The position numbers and the translations under genes are program-made. From assembly GCA_015056055.1 (NCBI GenBank), contig SVHC01000031.1, forward strand, positions 1 to 34,414: a DNA stretch of 34,414 nt. The letters are read 5' to 3'. The stretch comes from Clostridiales bacterium. Lineage in GTDB: Bacteria; Bacillota; Clostridia; Christensenellales; Aristaeellaceae. Below, in pieces: positions 8,138 to 18,339 of this stretch (positions within the stretch are counted from its first letter, which is position 1; the number at the start of each line of letters is the position of its first letter). A model generated the notes under the pieces. It worked only from the letters and a program-made list of their open reading frames with translations, was not told the origin of the DNA and did not search any database.

Positions 8138-8196
8138 GCGGAGACGGAAGCGCCAACAAATATTTGGATGCTGATTGGCTTAGAAATAATGAAAGA

Positions 8197-8240
8197 CAAA
8201 TGCCGCTGCAGATTTGAAGGTCTGCGGCGGCATTTGTTTT
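8197..8240 (+). terminator. Terminator of FAD oxidoreductase gene (possibly bidirectional)
   Basis: A stem of about 15 bp (8197-8212 with 8221-8236, 8-nt loop) is followed by TTTT (8237-8240). The minus-strand side is moderately T-rich, so it may also end the convergent ftsH transcript. Confidence 0.8.
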
Positions 8241-8290
8241 AGAGGGATGGAGAGGAAGATAACAGGTGGCGCAAATTTTGTCTCCTGAAA

Positions 8291-10111
8291 TCAGGAATTG
8301 AGAATGCTCATAAACTCATCGCCGGAAATAGTCTCGTTTGAATAGAGATATTGCGCGAGGGCGTCGAGCTTTGAACGGTTTTCGTTGATAATGTTGCAGG
8401 CTTTTTCGTACTGCTGTTTTACAAGGGCGATAACATGCCGATCAATTTCCGTCTGTGTCTCAACAGAGCATGCAAGCGTTGCATCACCGCCGAGATACTG
8501 ATTGGTTACGGTTTCAAGGGCAACCATTCCGAATTGCTCGCTCATTCCGAATCGCGTGATCATAGAACGTGCAAGACGCGTGGCCTGCTCAATATCATTG
8601 GATGCTCCGGTGGAAATGCTTCCGATAGCGATGGCTTCGGCTGCGCGTCCGCCCGCATAGGTGGCGATCCTGTTTTCAATCTCTTCCTTGCTCATCAGGT
8701 AATGATTGCCTTCATCCACCTGCATGGTATAGCCCAACGCGCCCGATGTACGGGGAACGATGGTGATCTTCTGAACAGGAGCGGAATTGGATTGTTTTGC
8801 AGCTACAAGTGCATGACCAATCTCATGATAGGCAACAATCATTTTTTCCCGATCGGTAAGAATGGCGTTCTTTTTCTGGTAACCGGCGATAACAACTTCG
8901 ATGGATTCTTCCAAATCGGCCTGCGTTGCTGCTTTGCGTCCAGTACGCACGGCACGCAGGGCGGCCTCGTTGATAATATTGGCAAGTTCAGCGCCGGATG
9001 CACCGGATGCCATGCGGGCGATTCGGGTGAAATCTACATTGCCGTCGGTTTTGATTTTTTTGGCATGAACGCGCAGGATTGCCTCGCGTCCTTTCAGGTC
9101 GGGCAATTCTACGGGAACGCGACGGTCAAAGCGACCGGGTCGTGTCAGCGCGGGATCAAGGGATTCGGGACGGTTGGTTGCGGCCAGAATCATAACGCCG
9201 GTATTTCCTTCAAAACCGTCCATTTCCGTCAACAGCTGATTCAACGTCTGTTCACGTTCGTCATTTCCACCCATGGCGTGACCGTTGCGCTTCTGACCGA
9301 TAGCGTCGATCTCGTCGATAAATACGATGCAGGGGGCTTTTTCTTTTGCCTGCTTGAAAAGATCCCTTACCTTGGATGCGCCCATACCTACGAACATTTC
9401 CACGAATTCCGAGCCGGAAATAGAAAAGAAAGGTACGTTTGCTTCGCCTGCAACAGCCTTGGCAAGCATTGTTTTGCCGGTACCCGGAGGACCTACAAGC
9501 AGTACGCCCTTAGGCATTGTCGCGCCGATTTCTTTATACTTGCCGGGATCATGCAGATAGTCGACGATCTCCGCAAGACTTTCTTCAGCTTCATCAACAC
9601 CTTCAACATCGGAGAAATTGATTCCGTCAGAGGATTTTACATAGATTTTTGCATTGGATTTGCCCATGTTGAAAGACAGGGAATTCGGACCGCCGGCTTT
9701 GTCCATGAATTTTTTTGTGATAAAGCGGCCGAGCAGGATCATCATGCCCATTGGCAGAACCCATGAGAGCAGAAAACTCAGGATAAAACTGGGTTCCTCA
9801 ATGATTTCTCCGGAAAAGGTCGCACCGGCTGTATAAAGCCTGTCTGTCAGGCTGGGATCGCTGACGATGGCGGTGGTATAGACGTGTTGCTGTTCTTTAT
9901 CGGTGAATGTGATCTGGTTGGATGATTCGCTGATCTGCACAAGACCGATATTTTCCTCCGCGATCATGGTCATGAAAGTGCCATAGTCCACATCCGTAAT
10001 CTGAAGTCCTGCAAACCAGGGCATCAGCAGGGAGTTAAAAAGGATAATGATCACCATTGCAATTGCGTAGTAAAAGAGCAACGGCTTTTTCGGATTTTTG
10101 ACTTCATTCAT
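8291..10111 (-). CDS. ftsH: ATP-dependent zinc metalloprotease FtsH
   Basis: 606 residues, membrane-anchored AAA+ protease that degrades misassembled membrane proteins and regulatory substrates. Two transmembrane helices (about 11-32 and 107-129) enclose an external domain. The AAA module has Walker A G-P-P-G-T-G-K-T (207-214), pore loop around M239-F-V-G (240-242), Walker B I-V-F-I-D-E (262-267) and the arginine finger region R-P-G-R-F-D-R (324-330). The peptidase has the zinc motif H429-E-I-G-H433 and the third ligand D506 in [14 protein letters not shown] replaces the commoner HEAGH without loss of ligands. The ATG at 10111 follows AAGAGG at good spacing. Longer in-frame forms (to 10246) run through the promoter and are rejected. 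It is monocistronic. Clostridia often carry several ftsH copies, so this need not be the only one. Confidence 0.97.
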   Translation of the reverse strand: MNEVKNPKKPLLFYYAIAMVIIILFNSLLMPWFAGLQITDVDYGTFMTMIAEENIGLVQISESSNQITFTDKEQQHVYTTAIVSDPSLTDRLYTAGATFSGEIIEEPSFILSFLLSWVLPMGMMILLGRFITKKFMDKAGGPNSLSFNMGKSNAKIYVKSSDGINFSDVEGVDEAEESLAEIVDYLHDPGKYKEIGATMPKGVLLVGPPGTGKTMLAKAVAGEANVPFFSISGSEFVEMFVGMGASKVRDLFKQAKEKAPCIVFIDEIDAIGQKRNGHAMGGNDEREQTLNQLLTEMDGFEGNTGVMILAATNRPESLDPALTRPGRFDRRVPVELPDLKGREAILRVHAKKIKTDGNVDFTRIARMASGASGAELANIINEAALRAVRTGRKAATQADLEESIEVVIAGYQKKNAILTDREKMIVAYHEIGHALVAAKQSNSAPVQKITIVPRTSGALGYTMQVDEGNHYLMSKEEIENRIATYAGGRAAEAIAIGSISTGASNDIEQATRLARSMITRFGMSEQFGMVALETVTNQYLGGDATLACSVETQTEIDRHVIALVKQQYEKACNIINENRSKLDALAQYLYSNETISGDEFMSILNS

Positions 10112-10156
10112 TGGTATACCTCTTTTCAGGAAGTTATCAACCTGATTTATAGAGAT

Positions 10157-10185
10157 ATTATAAGATTTGCCGGAGCAAAGTGCAA
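10157..10185 (-). promoter_or_regulatory. Promoter of ftsH
   Basis: On the minus strand TTGCAC (10185-10180), 17 bp, TATAAT (10162-10157), 46 bases before the ATG. Confidence 0.75.
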
Positions 10186-10298
10186 TGGATACAGTATGGA
10201 ACAAAAGAAACGTTTTGGTGGACGCCATCGGCAAAGCCTTCAACATTGGGCCATAATTGCATCTTTCGAATGGATCTGTTGTTTGGATGCCATGAATG

Positions 10299-10326
10299 AA
10301 AAAACCGCGAAGCCGAAGCTTCGCGG
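10299..10326 (-). terminator. Terminator of trpB
   Basis: On the minus strand a perfect 9-bp stem CCGCGAAGC/GCTTCGCGG closed by a UUCG tetraloop, followed by TTTTTT (10304-10299). Confidence 0.93.
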
Positions 10327-10345
10327 AAAAGAATTTCAGAGATGT

Positions 10346-11563
10346 TTACAGCTGGAACTGCTCGCCGTAGCCGTAATGCTCAACGATGTAGTCGACATCC
10401 TTATCGCCGCGGCCGCTGAGGGTGGCGAGGATGGAGCCGGTGCCCATTTCGCGGGCCTTGCGCATGGCAAATGCAACTGCGTGGGAGCTTTCGAGTGCGG
10501 GGATGATGCCTTCGTACTTGCTGAGGGCGAAGAATGCCTCAACAGCCTCTTCGTCGGTAACGCCTTCGTACTTTACGCGGCCGAGGTCGTGCAGGTAGGC
10601 GTGTTCCGGGCCGACGGAGGGATAGTCCAGACCGCTGGCGATGGAATATACCGGAGCGGGGTCGCCGTTTTCGTCCTTGAGCATGATGCTGTTGAAGCCG
10701 TGCATAACGCCGGGCTCACCATACTTCATGGAAGCGGCGTGGTCGCCGAGATTGTCGCCGCGGCCGAGGGGCTCAACGCCGTACAGGTCGGAGGTGGAAT
10801 CCAGGAACGGTACGAAGGTACCGATGGAGTTGCTGCCGCCGCCTACGCATGCGCAGACAACGTCGGGCTCCAGACCGGTCATATCCTTGAACTGTTCGCG
10901 CATTTCGCTGCCGATAACCATCTGGAAATCGCGGACCATCAGCGGGAACGGATGCGGGCCAAGAACGCTGCCGATGCAGTAGATGGCGTCCTTATAATCG
11001 CGGGCATAGGCTTCGAATGCGGAGTCAACCGCTTCCTTCAGCGTCTGCAGACCGTGGGTTACGGGAACAACGTTTGCGCCGAGAATCTTCATGCGGGTTA
11101 CGTTGGGAGCCTGCTTGGCGATATCGACAACGCCCATGTGAATTTCGCATTCCAGACCGAAGAAGGCAGCTGCGGTTGCAAGGGCAACACCGTGCTGACC
11201 TGCGCCGGTTTCGGCGATGAGCTTCTTTTTGCCCATGTACTTGGCGAGCAGACCTTCGCCCATGCAGTGGTTGAGTTTATGGGCGCCGGAGTGGTTCAGG
11301 TCTTCACGCTTGAGATAAATCTGCGCGCCGCCGACCTTGCGGGACAGGCGTTCGCAGTGATAAACGGGCGTGGGACGACCCTGGAAATCGCGGCGGATGC
11401 GGCGCAGCTCATTAATGAACTGTGCGCTGTGGCAAATGGTCTGATAGGCTTCGGTGATTTCGGCAAATGCAGCCTTGAGTTCATCGGAAAGAACAGCGCC
11501 GCCGTACGGACCGAAGAAACCGTTGCGGTCAGGCGTATAGCGCAAATAAGTGCGGTAATCCAT
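10346..11563 (-). CDS. trpB: Tryptophan synthase beta chain (orphan copy)
   Basis: 405 residues, close to the usual ~400 of TrpB1. TrpB condenses indole with L-serine on pyridoxal phosphate (PLP). The PLP lysine is K96 (G-A-H-K), the catalytic glutamate is E118 in E-T-G-A-G-Q-H-G, the PLP phosphate loop is G-G-G-S-N (241-245), and S383 in S-G-R-G-D-K-D contacts the PLP ring nitrogen. Several usually invariant spots differ: [10 protein letters not shown] instead of H-K-x-N-x-x-L-G-Q-A, D-I-A-K-Q where D-V-E-R-Q is usual, and G-R-G-D-N-L-G-D-H instead of G-H-G-I-E-T-G-E-H. No trpA or other trp gene is nearby, so it may be a salvage enzyme taking up free indole or a divergent paralogue. The start ATG at 11563 has GGAGGAG; its own promoter and terminator make it monocistronic. 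Confidence 0.9.
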   Translation of the reverse strand: MDYRTYLRYTPDRNGFFGPYGGAVLSDELKAAFAEITEAYQTICHSAQFINELRRIRRDFQGRPTPVYHCERLSRKVGGAQIYLKREDLNHSGAHKLNHCMGEGLLAKYMGKKKLIAETGAGQHGVALATAAAFFGLECEIHMGVVDIAKQAPNVTRMKILGANVVPVTHGLQTLKEAVDSAFEAYARDYKDAIYCIGSVLGPHPFPLMVRDFQMVIGSEMREQFKDMTGLEPDVVCACVGGGSNSIGTFVPFLDSTSDLYGVEPLGRGDNLGDHAASMKYGEPGVMHGFNSIMLKDENGDPAPVYSIASGLDYPSVGPEHAYLHDLGRVKYEGVTDEEAVEAFFALSKYEGIIPALESSHAVAFAMRKAREMGTGSILATLSGRGDKDVDYIVEHYGYGEQFQL

Positions 11564-11594
11564 GCGTATCTCCTCCAGAGAATGTATGACGATT

Positions 11595-11623
11595 ATTATA
11601 GCACACTTGTTGCGAACAGGCAA
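11595..11623 (-). promoter_or_regulatory. Promoter of trpB
   Basis: On the minus strand TTGCCT (11623-11618), 17 bp, TATAAT (11600-11595). The leader is only about 25 bases, so there is no room for a trp leader peptide or T-box upstream of this trpB. Confidence 0.7.
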
Positions 11624-11659
11624 GCATAATAAGAAAAGAATGATAAGCGAAAAACGCAC

Positions 11660-11688
11660 TTGACAACGGGCGTCCTGTAATGTATCCT
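11660..11688 (+). promoter_or_regulatory. Promoter of flavoprotein / M16 / glycosidase genes
   Basis: TTGACA (11660-11665, perfect -35), 17 bp, TATCCT (11683-11688). It is divergent from the trpB promoter, with about 36 bases between the two -35 elements. Confidence 0.7.
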
Positions 11689-11737
11689 TTTGGTAAAAGA
11701 ATGTGCAAATCTTAATATATGGCCGGGAGGCGGCAAG

Positions 11738-13084
11738 GTGAATATTCTGGTTCTGAACGGAAGCCCTAAGGGAAAGTACAGCATTACGGTGCAGACGATA
11801 AGGTATCTTGAACTTATGCATCCGGAGCATACTTTTAATGTGCTGGATGTGGGACAGAGGATAAAGGCGCTGGAGAGGGATTTTTCTCCGGCGGCAGAGG
11901 CAATCCAAAAGGCGGATGCGCTGCTGTTTTCCTATCCGGTATATACGTTCATTGCACCCAGCCAGCTGCACAGGTTTATTGAACTGATGAAGGAGCATGC
12001 TGCGCCGGCAGAAGGCAAATTTGCCACGCAGATTACGACCTCCAAGCATTTTTATGACGTGACGGCGCACCGCTATATTCAGGACAACTGCCAGGATATG
12101 GGCATGCGTTTTGTAAGAGGCCTGTCCGCCGATATGGATGACCTTTTGACGGAAAAGGGACGCAGTGAGGCGGAGAACTTCTGGAAACATTTCTGCTGGT
12201 GCGTGGAAAACGGATTCTGCGAACCGGATATGCGAATCCGTGCCGAGGCTGCCTTTGTTCCCGCGACAGCGTGCGAAGAAGTTCCCTCCCGCAAGGGCGA
12301 CGTTGTGATTGTTGCGGACTTTGGCGAAGACGATGCACAGCTTAAAGGTATGATCGCGCGTTTCAGGGCGAAACTGCCTGTGGAAAGCCGCATTGTCAAT
12401 ATCCGCGAGTATCCGTTCAAGGGCGGCTGCCTTGGCTGCTTTAACTGCGCTGCGGATGGAAAATGCATCTATACCGACGGATACGATGAGTATCTGCGAA
12501 ACAACATCCAGACGGCGCAGGCTGTTGTGTATGCCTTTAAGATTCGTGACCACTCCATGGGCGCACGGTTCAAGATGTATGATGACCGCCAGTTCTGCAA
12601 CGGGCATCGAACGGTCAGTATGGGAATGCCCGTCGGCTACATTGTAAGCGGTGCATACGGCGCGGAAACCAATCTGCAGACGATCATTGAAGGAAGATGT
12701 CAGGTCGGGTCGAACGTATTCTGCGGCGTGGCAACGGATGAACGGGATACCGATGCGGCGATTGACCAGTTGGCGGCGTCCGTGGACTATGCGCTGCGTG
12801 AAAGCTTTTTGCAGCCGCAGAATTTCTACGGAATCGGCGGCATGAAGATTTTCCGCGACCTGATTTACCAGATGCGCGGTATGATGAAGGCGGATCATAA
12901 GTTCTACAAGGCGCATGGGCAGTACGATTTCCCGCAAAAGAAAAAGGGGACCATTTTGAAAATGTACCTGGTCGGCATGCTGATATCCTCGCCGAAGATT
13001 CGCGCGAAAATGGGCAACAAGATGAACGAAGGCATGCTGATGCCGTATAACAAGCTGTTTGAAACACTTTCGAAGAAAAAATAA
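11738..13084 (+). CDS. Tandem flavodoxin-fold NAD(P)H/FMN oxidoreductase-like protein
   Basis: 448 residues with two flavodoxin-like halves. The first begins [15 protein letters not shown], the FMN-phosphate loop of the NADPH-dependent FMN reductase family, and includes F-S-Y-P-V-Y-T-F near residues 67-74. The second (from about 193) begins D-V-V-I-V-A-D-F-G and has [17 protein letters not shown] (four Cys), the motif of iron-sulfur-flavoprotein-like members. It then contains [14 protein letters not shown]. Redox use of FMN is likely and the substrate unknown. The GTG at 11738 is chosen because GGGAGG (11725-11730) precedes it at 7 bases; an upstream TTG (11690) is rejected. It leads a run with the M16C protease, 22 bases downstream. 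Confidence 0.8.
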   Translation: MNILVLNGSPKGKYSITVQTIRYLELMHPEHTFNVLDVGQRIKALERDFSPAAEAIQKADALLFSYPVYTFIAPSQLHRFIELMKEHAAPAEGKFATQITTSKHFYDVTAHRYIQDNCQDMGMRFVRGLSADMDDLLTEKGRSEAENFWKHFCWCVENGFCEPDMRIRAEAAFVPATACEEVPSRKGDVVIVADFGEDDAQLKGMIARFRAKLPVESRIVNIREYPFKGGCLGCFNCAADGKCIYTDGYDEYLRNNIQTAQAVVYAFKIRDHSMGARFKMYDDRQFCNGHRTVSMGMPVGYIVSGAYGAETNLQTIIEGRCQVGSNVFCGVATDERDTDAAIDQLAASVDYALRESFLQPQNFYGIGGMKIFRDLIYQMRGMMKADHKFYKAHGQYDFPQKKKGTILKMYLVGMLISSPKIRAKMGNKMNEGMLMPYNKLFETLSKKK

Positions 13085-13106
13085 CGACAGTACAGGAGGA
13101 AGAAAC

Positions 13107-15989
13107 ATGGGCTACAACATCGGCGAAACGAATTATGGCTTTACCGTGGTACGCGTGCATACGGACGCGGAAGTTCCGGGCAGAGTTGTGGAAATGGTGC
13201 ACGACAAAAGCGGCGCAAAGGTCTGCTGGCTGGACAACGGCATCAACAACAAGCTGTTCTCCGTGGCATTCAAAACCCTGCCGGAGGACAGCACGGGAGT
13301 ATTCCACATTCTGGAACACTCTGTTCTGTGCGGTTCCAGGAAATACCCGATCAAGGCGCCTTTTGTGGAGCTGATGAAGAGCTCCATGAATACGTTCCTG
13401 AATGCCATGACCTTCCCGGATAAGACGATGTATCCGGTATCCAGCCGCAATGAGCAGGATTTCCTGAATCTGGCGAGCGTATATCTGGATGCTACGTTTG
13501 CACCGCGCATTCTGGACAATCCCAATATCTTCTATCAGGAAGGACATCATATCGAGCAGACTGCGGACGGCATGCAGTTCAAGGGCGTCGTATTCAACGA
13601 GATGAAGGGCGCAATGAGCAGCGTGGAGCGCGTGATCGGTCAGAAGATCGGCAGCATGCTGTTCCCGGATAACTGCTACGGCTTCAATTCCGGCGGCGCA
13701 CCCGAGGCGATTCCGGATCTGACCTATGAGCAGTTCTGCGCCAGCTACAGAAAATATTATCATCCGTCCAACGCCTATTTCGTACTGGACGGCGCGATTC
13801 CCATGGATAAGCTGCTGCCCATGATCGACGAATACCTCGTTGGCTATGAGAAGAGCAATGAGAAGATCGTGATCGAGCTGCAGAAGCCCGTTTCCTCCGA
13901 AGAAACGCAGTATTACGAGATTTCCCGCAATGAGGACAGCAAAAATAAGTCCCACTTCACGATGGGCAAGATCATCGGCACCTGGGACGAAAAGGTCAAG
14001 AACCTTGCAGTGAATGTGCTGATCGATGTTCTGACCGGCTCCAACGTGGCGGTTCTGAAGGCTGCGATCCTTGGCAGCGGTCTTGCACAGAATGTTTCCC
14101 TGCGATTCAGCGCGTCGGGCGCACAGCCGTACATCGTAATGGATGTGGAAAATGTAGCCGACGGCAAGGAAAAGGAACTGCGCAAGTTGATTCACGATAC
14201 CGTGGGTTCTATTGTGGCTGCCGGAATCGACCGCAATCAGCTGATTGCCGCAATTAACCAGCTGGAATTCAATACTTGCGAAGCAGAAGAACCGCAGGCA
14301 CTGCACCGCGCCATCCGTATGCTCGGTTCCTGGCTGTATGACGGCGATCCCATGATGAATCTGCGCCATAAGGAAGATTTCGCCACCCTGCGAGCCATGC
14401 TCGACGGACGCGATTTTGAAAAACTGCTGCGCGAGATGCTGATGGACGAGGAAGGCATGGCGATCCTGCATACGCTGCCGTCCTATACGCTGGGCGAGAA
14501 CCGCGAAAAGGCCGAAAAGGCACGCGTTGAGGCAACCGTAAACGCATGGACCGAGGAAGAGCGCGCTGCCAATATCCGCCTGAATGAAGAACTGGCAATC
14601 TGGCAGAAGACGCCCGACACCGAGGAGAATCTGGCTAAGTTCCCGATCCTTTCTCTGAACGAAATTGATGACAAGCCGGAAGAGGTCTTCACCGAGGAAG
14701 ACAAGGTCATGGGCGCAACCGTCCTGTACCATCCCGTTCCGAAGCAGAGAGTCATTCATACCAACGCATATTTCTCCCTCACGGACTGCACGCTGGAAGA
14801 ACTGACGGCGGCAGGACTGATGGTGAAGCTGTTTACCCAGCTGCCCACCGCCAAAAACACCACCGCACAGCTGCAGGAAAAGATTCGCCGCGATATCGGC
14901 CGCATCAATTTTGGTCTGCAGGTGCACAGCAAGAAGAATGTAACCAAGGAATGTACGCCGTACATCGTGGCTTCCATGAGCGTATTGGAAGATAAGCTGG
15001 AGGAAGCACAGCGCCTGATGGCGGAAATCCTGATCACCACCCGCTTCGGCGCAGAGGAAAAGCAGAGAATCCGCGAAATCGTCATGCAGGAAGAGATGAT
15101 GACCAAGCGCGTCGGCATCAATTCCGGTCATTCGCTGGGCATGCTCAACACGCTTTCCCGCTACAGTGCGGATGCTGCCGTTGACGATGCGGTTGCCGGA
15201 TTCACGAGGATCCAGTGGATTCATGATCTGGCTGCAAACTTTGACGAGCGCTATGATGCACTTGCTGCCCTCATGCGCAGGATCCGTGATGAGGCAGTCT
15301 GCCGCCGACACATGGTCGCCAGCGTTACCGCCGGTGAAAAGATCGACCTGTCCGGCATGATCGCACTCTATCCGGAAGGAAACGATGCGCCCGCTGCAGT
15401 TGACTATAAGGCAAACATTCCGCAGTATGTGGGCAACCGCGTGCCTGCGCAGATCGGATTTGCCGTGCGCGGATATCATCTGAATCAGATGGGCCTTGAG
15501 CACACCGGCAGCTATCAGGTAACGGCGAATATGCTGTCGCTGGATTATCTGTGGGACCGCATCCGTCTGCAGGGCGGCGCATACGGCGCAGGCTTCCGCA
15601 TGGATCGCAGCGGCAGGATCTACAGCTATTCCTACCGCGATCCCAGCCCGGGAAAGTCCCTGAAGATTTATGAGAAGATCACCGATCACCTGCGTGCCTT
15701 CGTGGCAAGCGGCGCAAAGCTGGATAAGTACATTATCTCTGCTGTCGGCACCTCTGACCCGCTGCGCGGCGCAAAGAGCATCGGCGACAAGGGCGATCAC
15801 GACTGGCTGAATGGCTATACCTTCGAGGATGACGTGCGCTTCCGTCGCGAAATGCTTGCAACTACGCCCGAAAAGATGCTGGAGTGCTGCGACATTCTGG
15901 ATAAGTTCGTATCCGACGGCGCGGTCAGCGTTGTGGCTCCCGATTCGCTTCTGAAGGAATGCGGCGAGCTGGAAATTGTGGATTTGTAA
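13107..15989 (+). CDS. M16C-family zinc metalloprotease (presequence-protease-like)
   Basis: 960 residues, the full length of the one-chain, four-domain M16C proteases (PreP/Cym1 and bacterial relatives), which form a closed chamber and degrade unfolded peptides. The inverted zinc motif H67-I-L-E70-H71 is preceded by T-G-V-F and followed by [15 protein letters not shown], characteristic of this subfamily. The downstream glutamate ligand is probably E165 in [10 protein letters not shown]. No signal peptide is present, so it should be cytosolic. The ATG at 13107 has AGGAGGA at 13094-13100; an in-frame extension to 13059 runs into the upstream flavoprotein gene and is rejected. It probably shares the transcript with the flavoprotein gene before it and the glycosidase after it. 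Confidence 0.95.
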   Translation: MGYNIGETNYGFTVVRVHTDAEVPGRVVEMVHDKSGAKVCWLDNGINNKLFSVAFKTLPEDSTGVFHILEHSVLCGSRKYPIKAPFVELMKSSMNTFLNAMTFPDKTMYPVSSRNEQDFLNLASVYLDATFAPRILDNPNIFYQEGHHIEQTADGMQFKGVVFNEMKGAMSSVERVIGQKIGSMLFPDNCYGFNSGGAPEAIPDLTYEQFCASYRKYYHPSNAYFVLDGAIPMDKLLPMIDEYLVGYEKSNEKIVIELQKPVSSEETQYYEISRNEDSKNKSHFTMGKIIGTWDEKVKNLAVNVLIDVLTGSNVAVLKAAILGSGLAQNVSLRFSASGAQPYIVMDVENVADGKEKELRKLIHDTVGSIVAAGIDRNQLIAAINQLEFNTCEAEEPQALHRAIRMLGSWLYDGDPMMNLRHKEDFATLRAMLDGRDFEKLLREMLMDEEGMAILHTLPSYTLGENREKAEKARVEATVNAWTEEERAANIRLNEELAIWQKTPDTEENLAKFPILSLNEIDDKPEEVFTEEDKVMGATVLYHPVPKQRVIHTNAYFSLTDCTLEELTAAGLMVKLFTQLPTAKNTTAQLQEKIRRDIGRINFGLQVHSKKNVTKECTPYIVASMSVLEDKLEEAQRLMAEILITTRFGAEEKQRIREIVMQEEMMTKRVGINSGHSLGMLNTLSRYSADAAVDDAVAGFTRIQWIHDLAANFDERYDALAALMRRIRDEAVCRRHMVASVTAGEKIDLSGMIALYPEGNDAPAAVDYKANIPQYVGNRVPAQIGFAVRGYHLNQMGLEHTGSYQVTANMLSLDYLWDRIRLQGGAYGAGFRMDRSGRIYSYSYRDPSPGKSLKIYEKITDHLRAFVASGAKLDKYIISAVGTSDPLRGAKSIGDKGDHDWLNGYTFEDDVRFRREMLATTPEKMLECCDILDKFVSDGAVSVVAPDSLLKECGELEIVDL

Positions 15990-16002
15990 GAGTGAACATA
16001 TG

Positions 16003-16032
16003 GAATACGGGCAGCTTTCGCTGTCCGTATTC
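16003..16032 (+). other. 13-bp stem-loop between protease and glycosidase genes
   Basis: Arms 16003-16015 and 16020-16032 pair at all 13 positions (one G-U), loop TTTC. There is no T-tract, and the ribosome site of the next gene begins 11 bases later. It is more likely a partial terminator, RNA-processing or mRNA-stability element than a full stop. Confidence 0.6.
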
Positions 16033-16054
16033 TGCATGAATTGGAGGGAGAATT

Positions 16055-17740
16055 TTGATTCTGCCGAATGTGTGGGGTCAGGGGCAGCTGTTTGCCTTTT
16101 CGGCCCTGGACGGGGATTCGTTTTCGCGGGATGACCTTGCGGGTATCCTGTCGGGAGATAAAATCGGCGTCCGTTTTTTCACAAAGGTCAAAAGAGAACT
16201 GGCGCTGATTTTAAGCGGCGGTCCGGCGCCGGAATTTGATGCGGTTACGGGCGATGTGATTTCCCTGCGCTATCACGGCGAGGAGCTGGGCATGGTATTT
16301 GCCGAAAGGCACCTTATTTGCGGAACGGCTGCAGGCGGCGCAGTTGCAGCCTGCATGGTGGAAGGAATATGCCGCACCGAGTACCGCGAGGGAATCGAGA
16401 TTCACGATACCGGAGACGGTGAATATACTGCGCTGGCCCGGGAAGGAAACCGATTCGCCTTCGCCTTTGCACAGTCTTTGGAGGATGCGGTAAGCCTTGC
16501 CGTGCGCGGCCTTGAAGTCGATGCAAACGCCGTGAAGGAAGAACGGCTTTGCATGTACCGCAAACATTTTTTGCCGGAAGAGCATCCGTATGCGCAGCTT
16601 TATGCAAAATGCATATCCGTGCTCAAAACGCAGCTGTACACGCCGGAAGGGCAGATTCGACACACATGGTCCACACCGGACAGACTCCCGCACAAATACA
16701 TGTGGCTGTGGGATTCTGTGTTCCACTCTGTGGGCTGGCGCAATCTGGATGGAAAACTGGCGGAGGATTTGATTCTGGCCGTTTTCGATGCGCAGCGTGA
16801 GGATGGCTTCATTCCGCACATGGCTGCGCCGGATATGGCAACCGGAATTACGCAGCCGCCGGTATTGGGCTGGGGTGCGCTCAAAGTATTTGAAAAGACG
16901 GGAAACAGGGATTTTCTGCGTACAGTGTTTGAGAAGAACCGACGCTTCCTGAAATGGTGTGTGAATCGCCGCCGCCGCACGGATGAGATGCTTTTCTCCT
17001 GGAATACCGAGGACGATATCAACTGCCGCTGCGGCGAATCCGGTATGGACAATTCGCCCAGATTCGATGCCGCTGCCATGCTGCAGACGATTGATTTTTC
17101 CTGCTTCATGGCAAACGATGCGCGCTGCATGCAGAAAATGGCAGAGATTCTGGAACTTTCCGAGGAGGCTCAGGAGTTTGCGGATTTCTACCGCGAGATC
17201 AAAACTGCGGTGAATGAAAAGCTCTGGTGCCCTGAGGACGGATTCTATTACGACTACGATATTCTGACGGAAAAAATCCATAAGGTGCGCACGGTTGCAT
17301 CCTTCCTGCCGTTGTTTGCCGGTATCTGCGAAGAAAAACAGGCACAAAAGCTGGTTCAGGCTCTTTTCGACCCGGAGGATTTCAAAACGCCGCTTATGAT
17401 TCCAAGCGTCTCCCGCAAGGAAGAAACCTTCGGCACGGATATGTGGCGCGGCTCTGTATGGATCAATTTCAATTATATGATCGTACAGGGGCTTAAGGAA
17501 TTCGGTTTTGCAAAGGAAGCGGAGGAAATCGCCGCCCGCACGCTTGAAACTCTTAAAGAGTGGTACGTCCGCAAGGGCGTAATCTACGAATTCTACGACT
17601 GGGAAAACAAAATGGCTCCGTGTGAACTCAAGCGCAAAGGGCCGGTGTACGAACCGTATGATTTCACCATTCGCAGCCAGTCTGTGCGCGATTACGGCTG
17701 GACCTGCGCGCTGGCTATCGATTGGCTGGAAAATGCATAA
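16055..17740 (+). CDS. Trehalase/GH63-like (alpha/alpha)6 glycoside hydrolase
   Basis: 561 residues. A beta-rich N-terminal region (about 1-170) precedes an (alpha/alpha)6-barrel region. Motifs in order: H-K-Y-M-W-L-W-D-S-V-F-H-S-V-G-W (about 213-228), R-E-D-G-F-I-P-H, E-S-G-M-D-N-S-P-R-F-D around 328-338 (the Asp of G-M-D-N-S matches the proposed acid catalyst of GH63/mannosylglycerate-hydrolase enzymes), W-R-G-S-V-W-I-N-F-N-Y-M, I-Y-E-F-Y-D-W-E-N (candidate second acid), and Y-G-W-T-C-A-L-A-I-D-W near the end. No signal peptide is visible, so it likely acts on an intracellular alpha-glycoside or alpha-mannoside; the exact substrate is open. The start is TTG at 16055 after GGAGGGAG (16043-16050). 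It lies downstream of the protease, with a hairpin between, and a strong terminator follows. Confidence 0.85.
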   Translation: MILPNVWGQGQLFAFSALDGDSFSRDDLAGILSGDKIGVRFFTKVKRELALILSGGPAPEFDAVTGDVISLRYHGEELGMVFAERHLICGTAAGGAVAACMVEGICRTEYREGIEIHDTGDGEYTALAREGNRFAFAFAQSLEDAVSLAVRGLEVDANAVKEERLCMYRKHFLPEEHPYAQLYAKCISVLKTQLYTPEGQIRHTWSTPDRLPHKYMWLWDSVFHSVGWRNLDGKLAEDLILAVFDAQREDGFIPHMAAPDMATGITQPPVLGWGALKVFEKTGNRDFLRTVFEKNRRFLKWCVNRRRRTDEMLFSWNTEDDINCRCGESGMDNSPRFDAAAMLQTIDFSCFMANDARCMQKMAEILELSEEAQEFADFYREIKTAVNEKLWCPEDGFYYDYDILTEKIHKVRTVASFLPLFAGICEEKQAQKLVQALFDPEDFKTPLMIPSVSRKEETFGTDMWRGSVWINFNYMIVQGLKEFGFAKEAEEIAARTLETLKEWYVRKGVIYEFYDWENKMAPCELKRKGPVYEPYDFTIRSQSVRDYGWTCALAIDWLENA

Positions 17741-17760
17741 ACCATCGCTCACAGTTCAAA

Positions 17761-17800
17761 CCCTTCCCTTGCTGAAAGGCAGCAGGGGAAGGGATTTTTT
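17761..17800 (+). terminator. Terminator after the glycosidase gene
   Basis: 14-bp stem with one G-U pair (17761-17774 with 17780-17793), 5-nt loop, then a single A and six T (17795-17800). Confidence 0.92.
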
Positions 17801-17816
17801 AGTCTTCGCACGGTCT

Positions 17817-17866
17817 GTCACCCCAGTCACCAGTCACTTCAGTCACTTCAGTCACCCCAGTCTTCG
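17817..17866 (-). repeat. Left 9-nt GTCAC repeat array (inverted relative to the right array)
   Basis: GTCAC recurs at 17817, 17826, 17833, 17842 and 17851, with a degenerate copy at 17860; steps are 9, 7, 9, 9, 9. Bases 17848-17866 (tcagtcaccccagtcttcg) are an exact 19-nt reverse complement of 18426-18444. Confidence 0.8.
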
Positions 17867-18078
17867 CACTGCCTGTCACTCCGTGAGGCAGTGTTCCGGA
17901 ACTGCGCACTTCGTGGTTACCACCCTCGGTACGCAATAGTTGTTTCCCTTCGTTCGCAAGCTCACTTGGGATACTCCTTTGCTTACCGGGCTTACTGCGG
18001 CCTGTTTCCGCCACTGGCGGCGGCCTTCGTGCGCCCCCGCTCCTACAGGGCTTTGCCCCTCCGATTCGCACTGCCACC

Positions 18079-18198
18079 AGCCTTCCCCTTGAGGGGAATG
18101 TAGCACGGCTTACCGTGACGAATGAGGTGAACCATATATCAAGTTACGACCTCATCAGTCTCGCTTTGCTCGACAGCTTCCCCTGAAAGGGGAAGCCT
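18079..18198. repeat. ~120-bp palindromic intergenic repeat element
   Basis: Ends agccttcccctt (18079-18090) and aaggggaagcct (18187-18198) are complementary at 11 of 12 bases. Each end also forms its own small hairpin (ccttcccc/ggggaa; cttcccc/ggggaag). Inside, atgaggt (18122-18128) pairs with acctcat (18149-18155). This nested layout matches a repeat type I recall as common between genes in gut Clostridia; that recollection cannot be checked here. Confidence 0.6.
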
Positions 18199-18267
18199 TC
18201 TGTATATAGCAGCTTTTATCCCATTTTGTCTACTGGATCAAAACTGCTGCGTTTCTCTTAGCCCACA

Positions 18268-18300
18268 GCCTTTCCGGTCATGCCCTACGACCGGAAAGGC
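18268..18300. repeat. Perfect 12-bp inverted repeat
   Basis: Arms gcctttccggtc (18268-18279) and gaccggaaaggc (18289-18300), loop of 9. No T-tract follows on either strand. Confidence 0.7.
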
Positions 18301-18339
18301 CGGTGAATACAAACAGGCAGCCGGCACTGATAGTATATA

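Noticed and set aside
8435-9766. 443-codon plus-strand frame opposite ftsH
   Set aside because: Codon-aligned antisense of ftsH with no start signal or recognisable motif.
11564-13108. N-terminal extension of trpB to give over 900 codons
   Set aside because: The upstream part is antisense to the flavoprotein gene and crosses the trpB promoter; the ATG at 11563 has an excellent ribosome site.
12684-16037. A frame of more than 1100 codons antisense to the flavoprotein end and the M16C protease gene
   Set aside because: It is codon-aligned with a clear metalloprotease gene, has no ribosome site and reads as low-information His/Arg/Leu-rich sequence; codon bias explains it.
17799-18106. Short frames of 70-105 codons in the repeat block
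   Set aside because: They arise from repeated intergenic elements, overlap one another on both strands, and lack ribosome sites.
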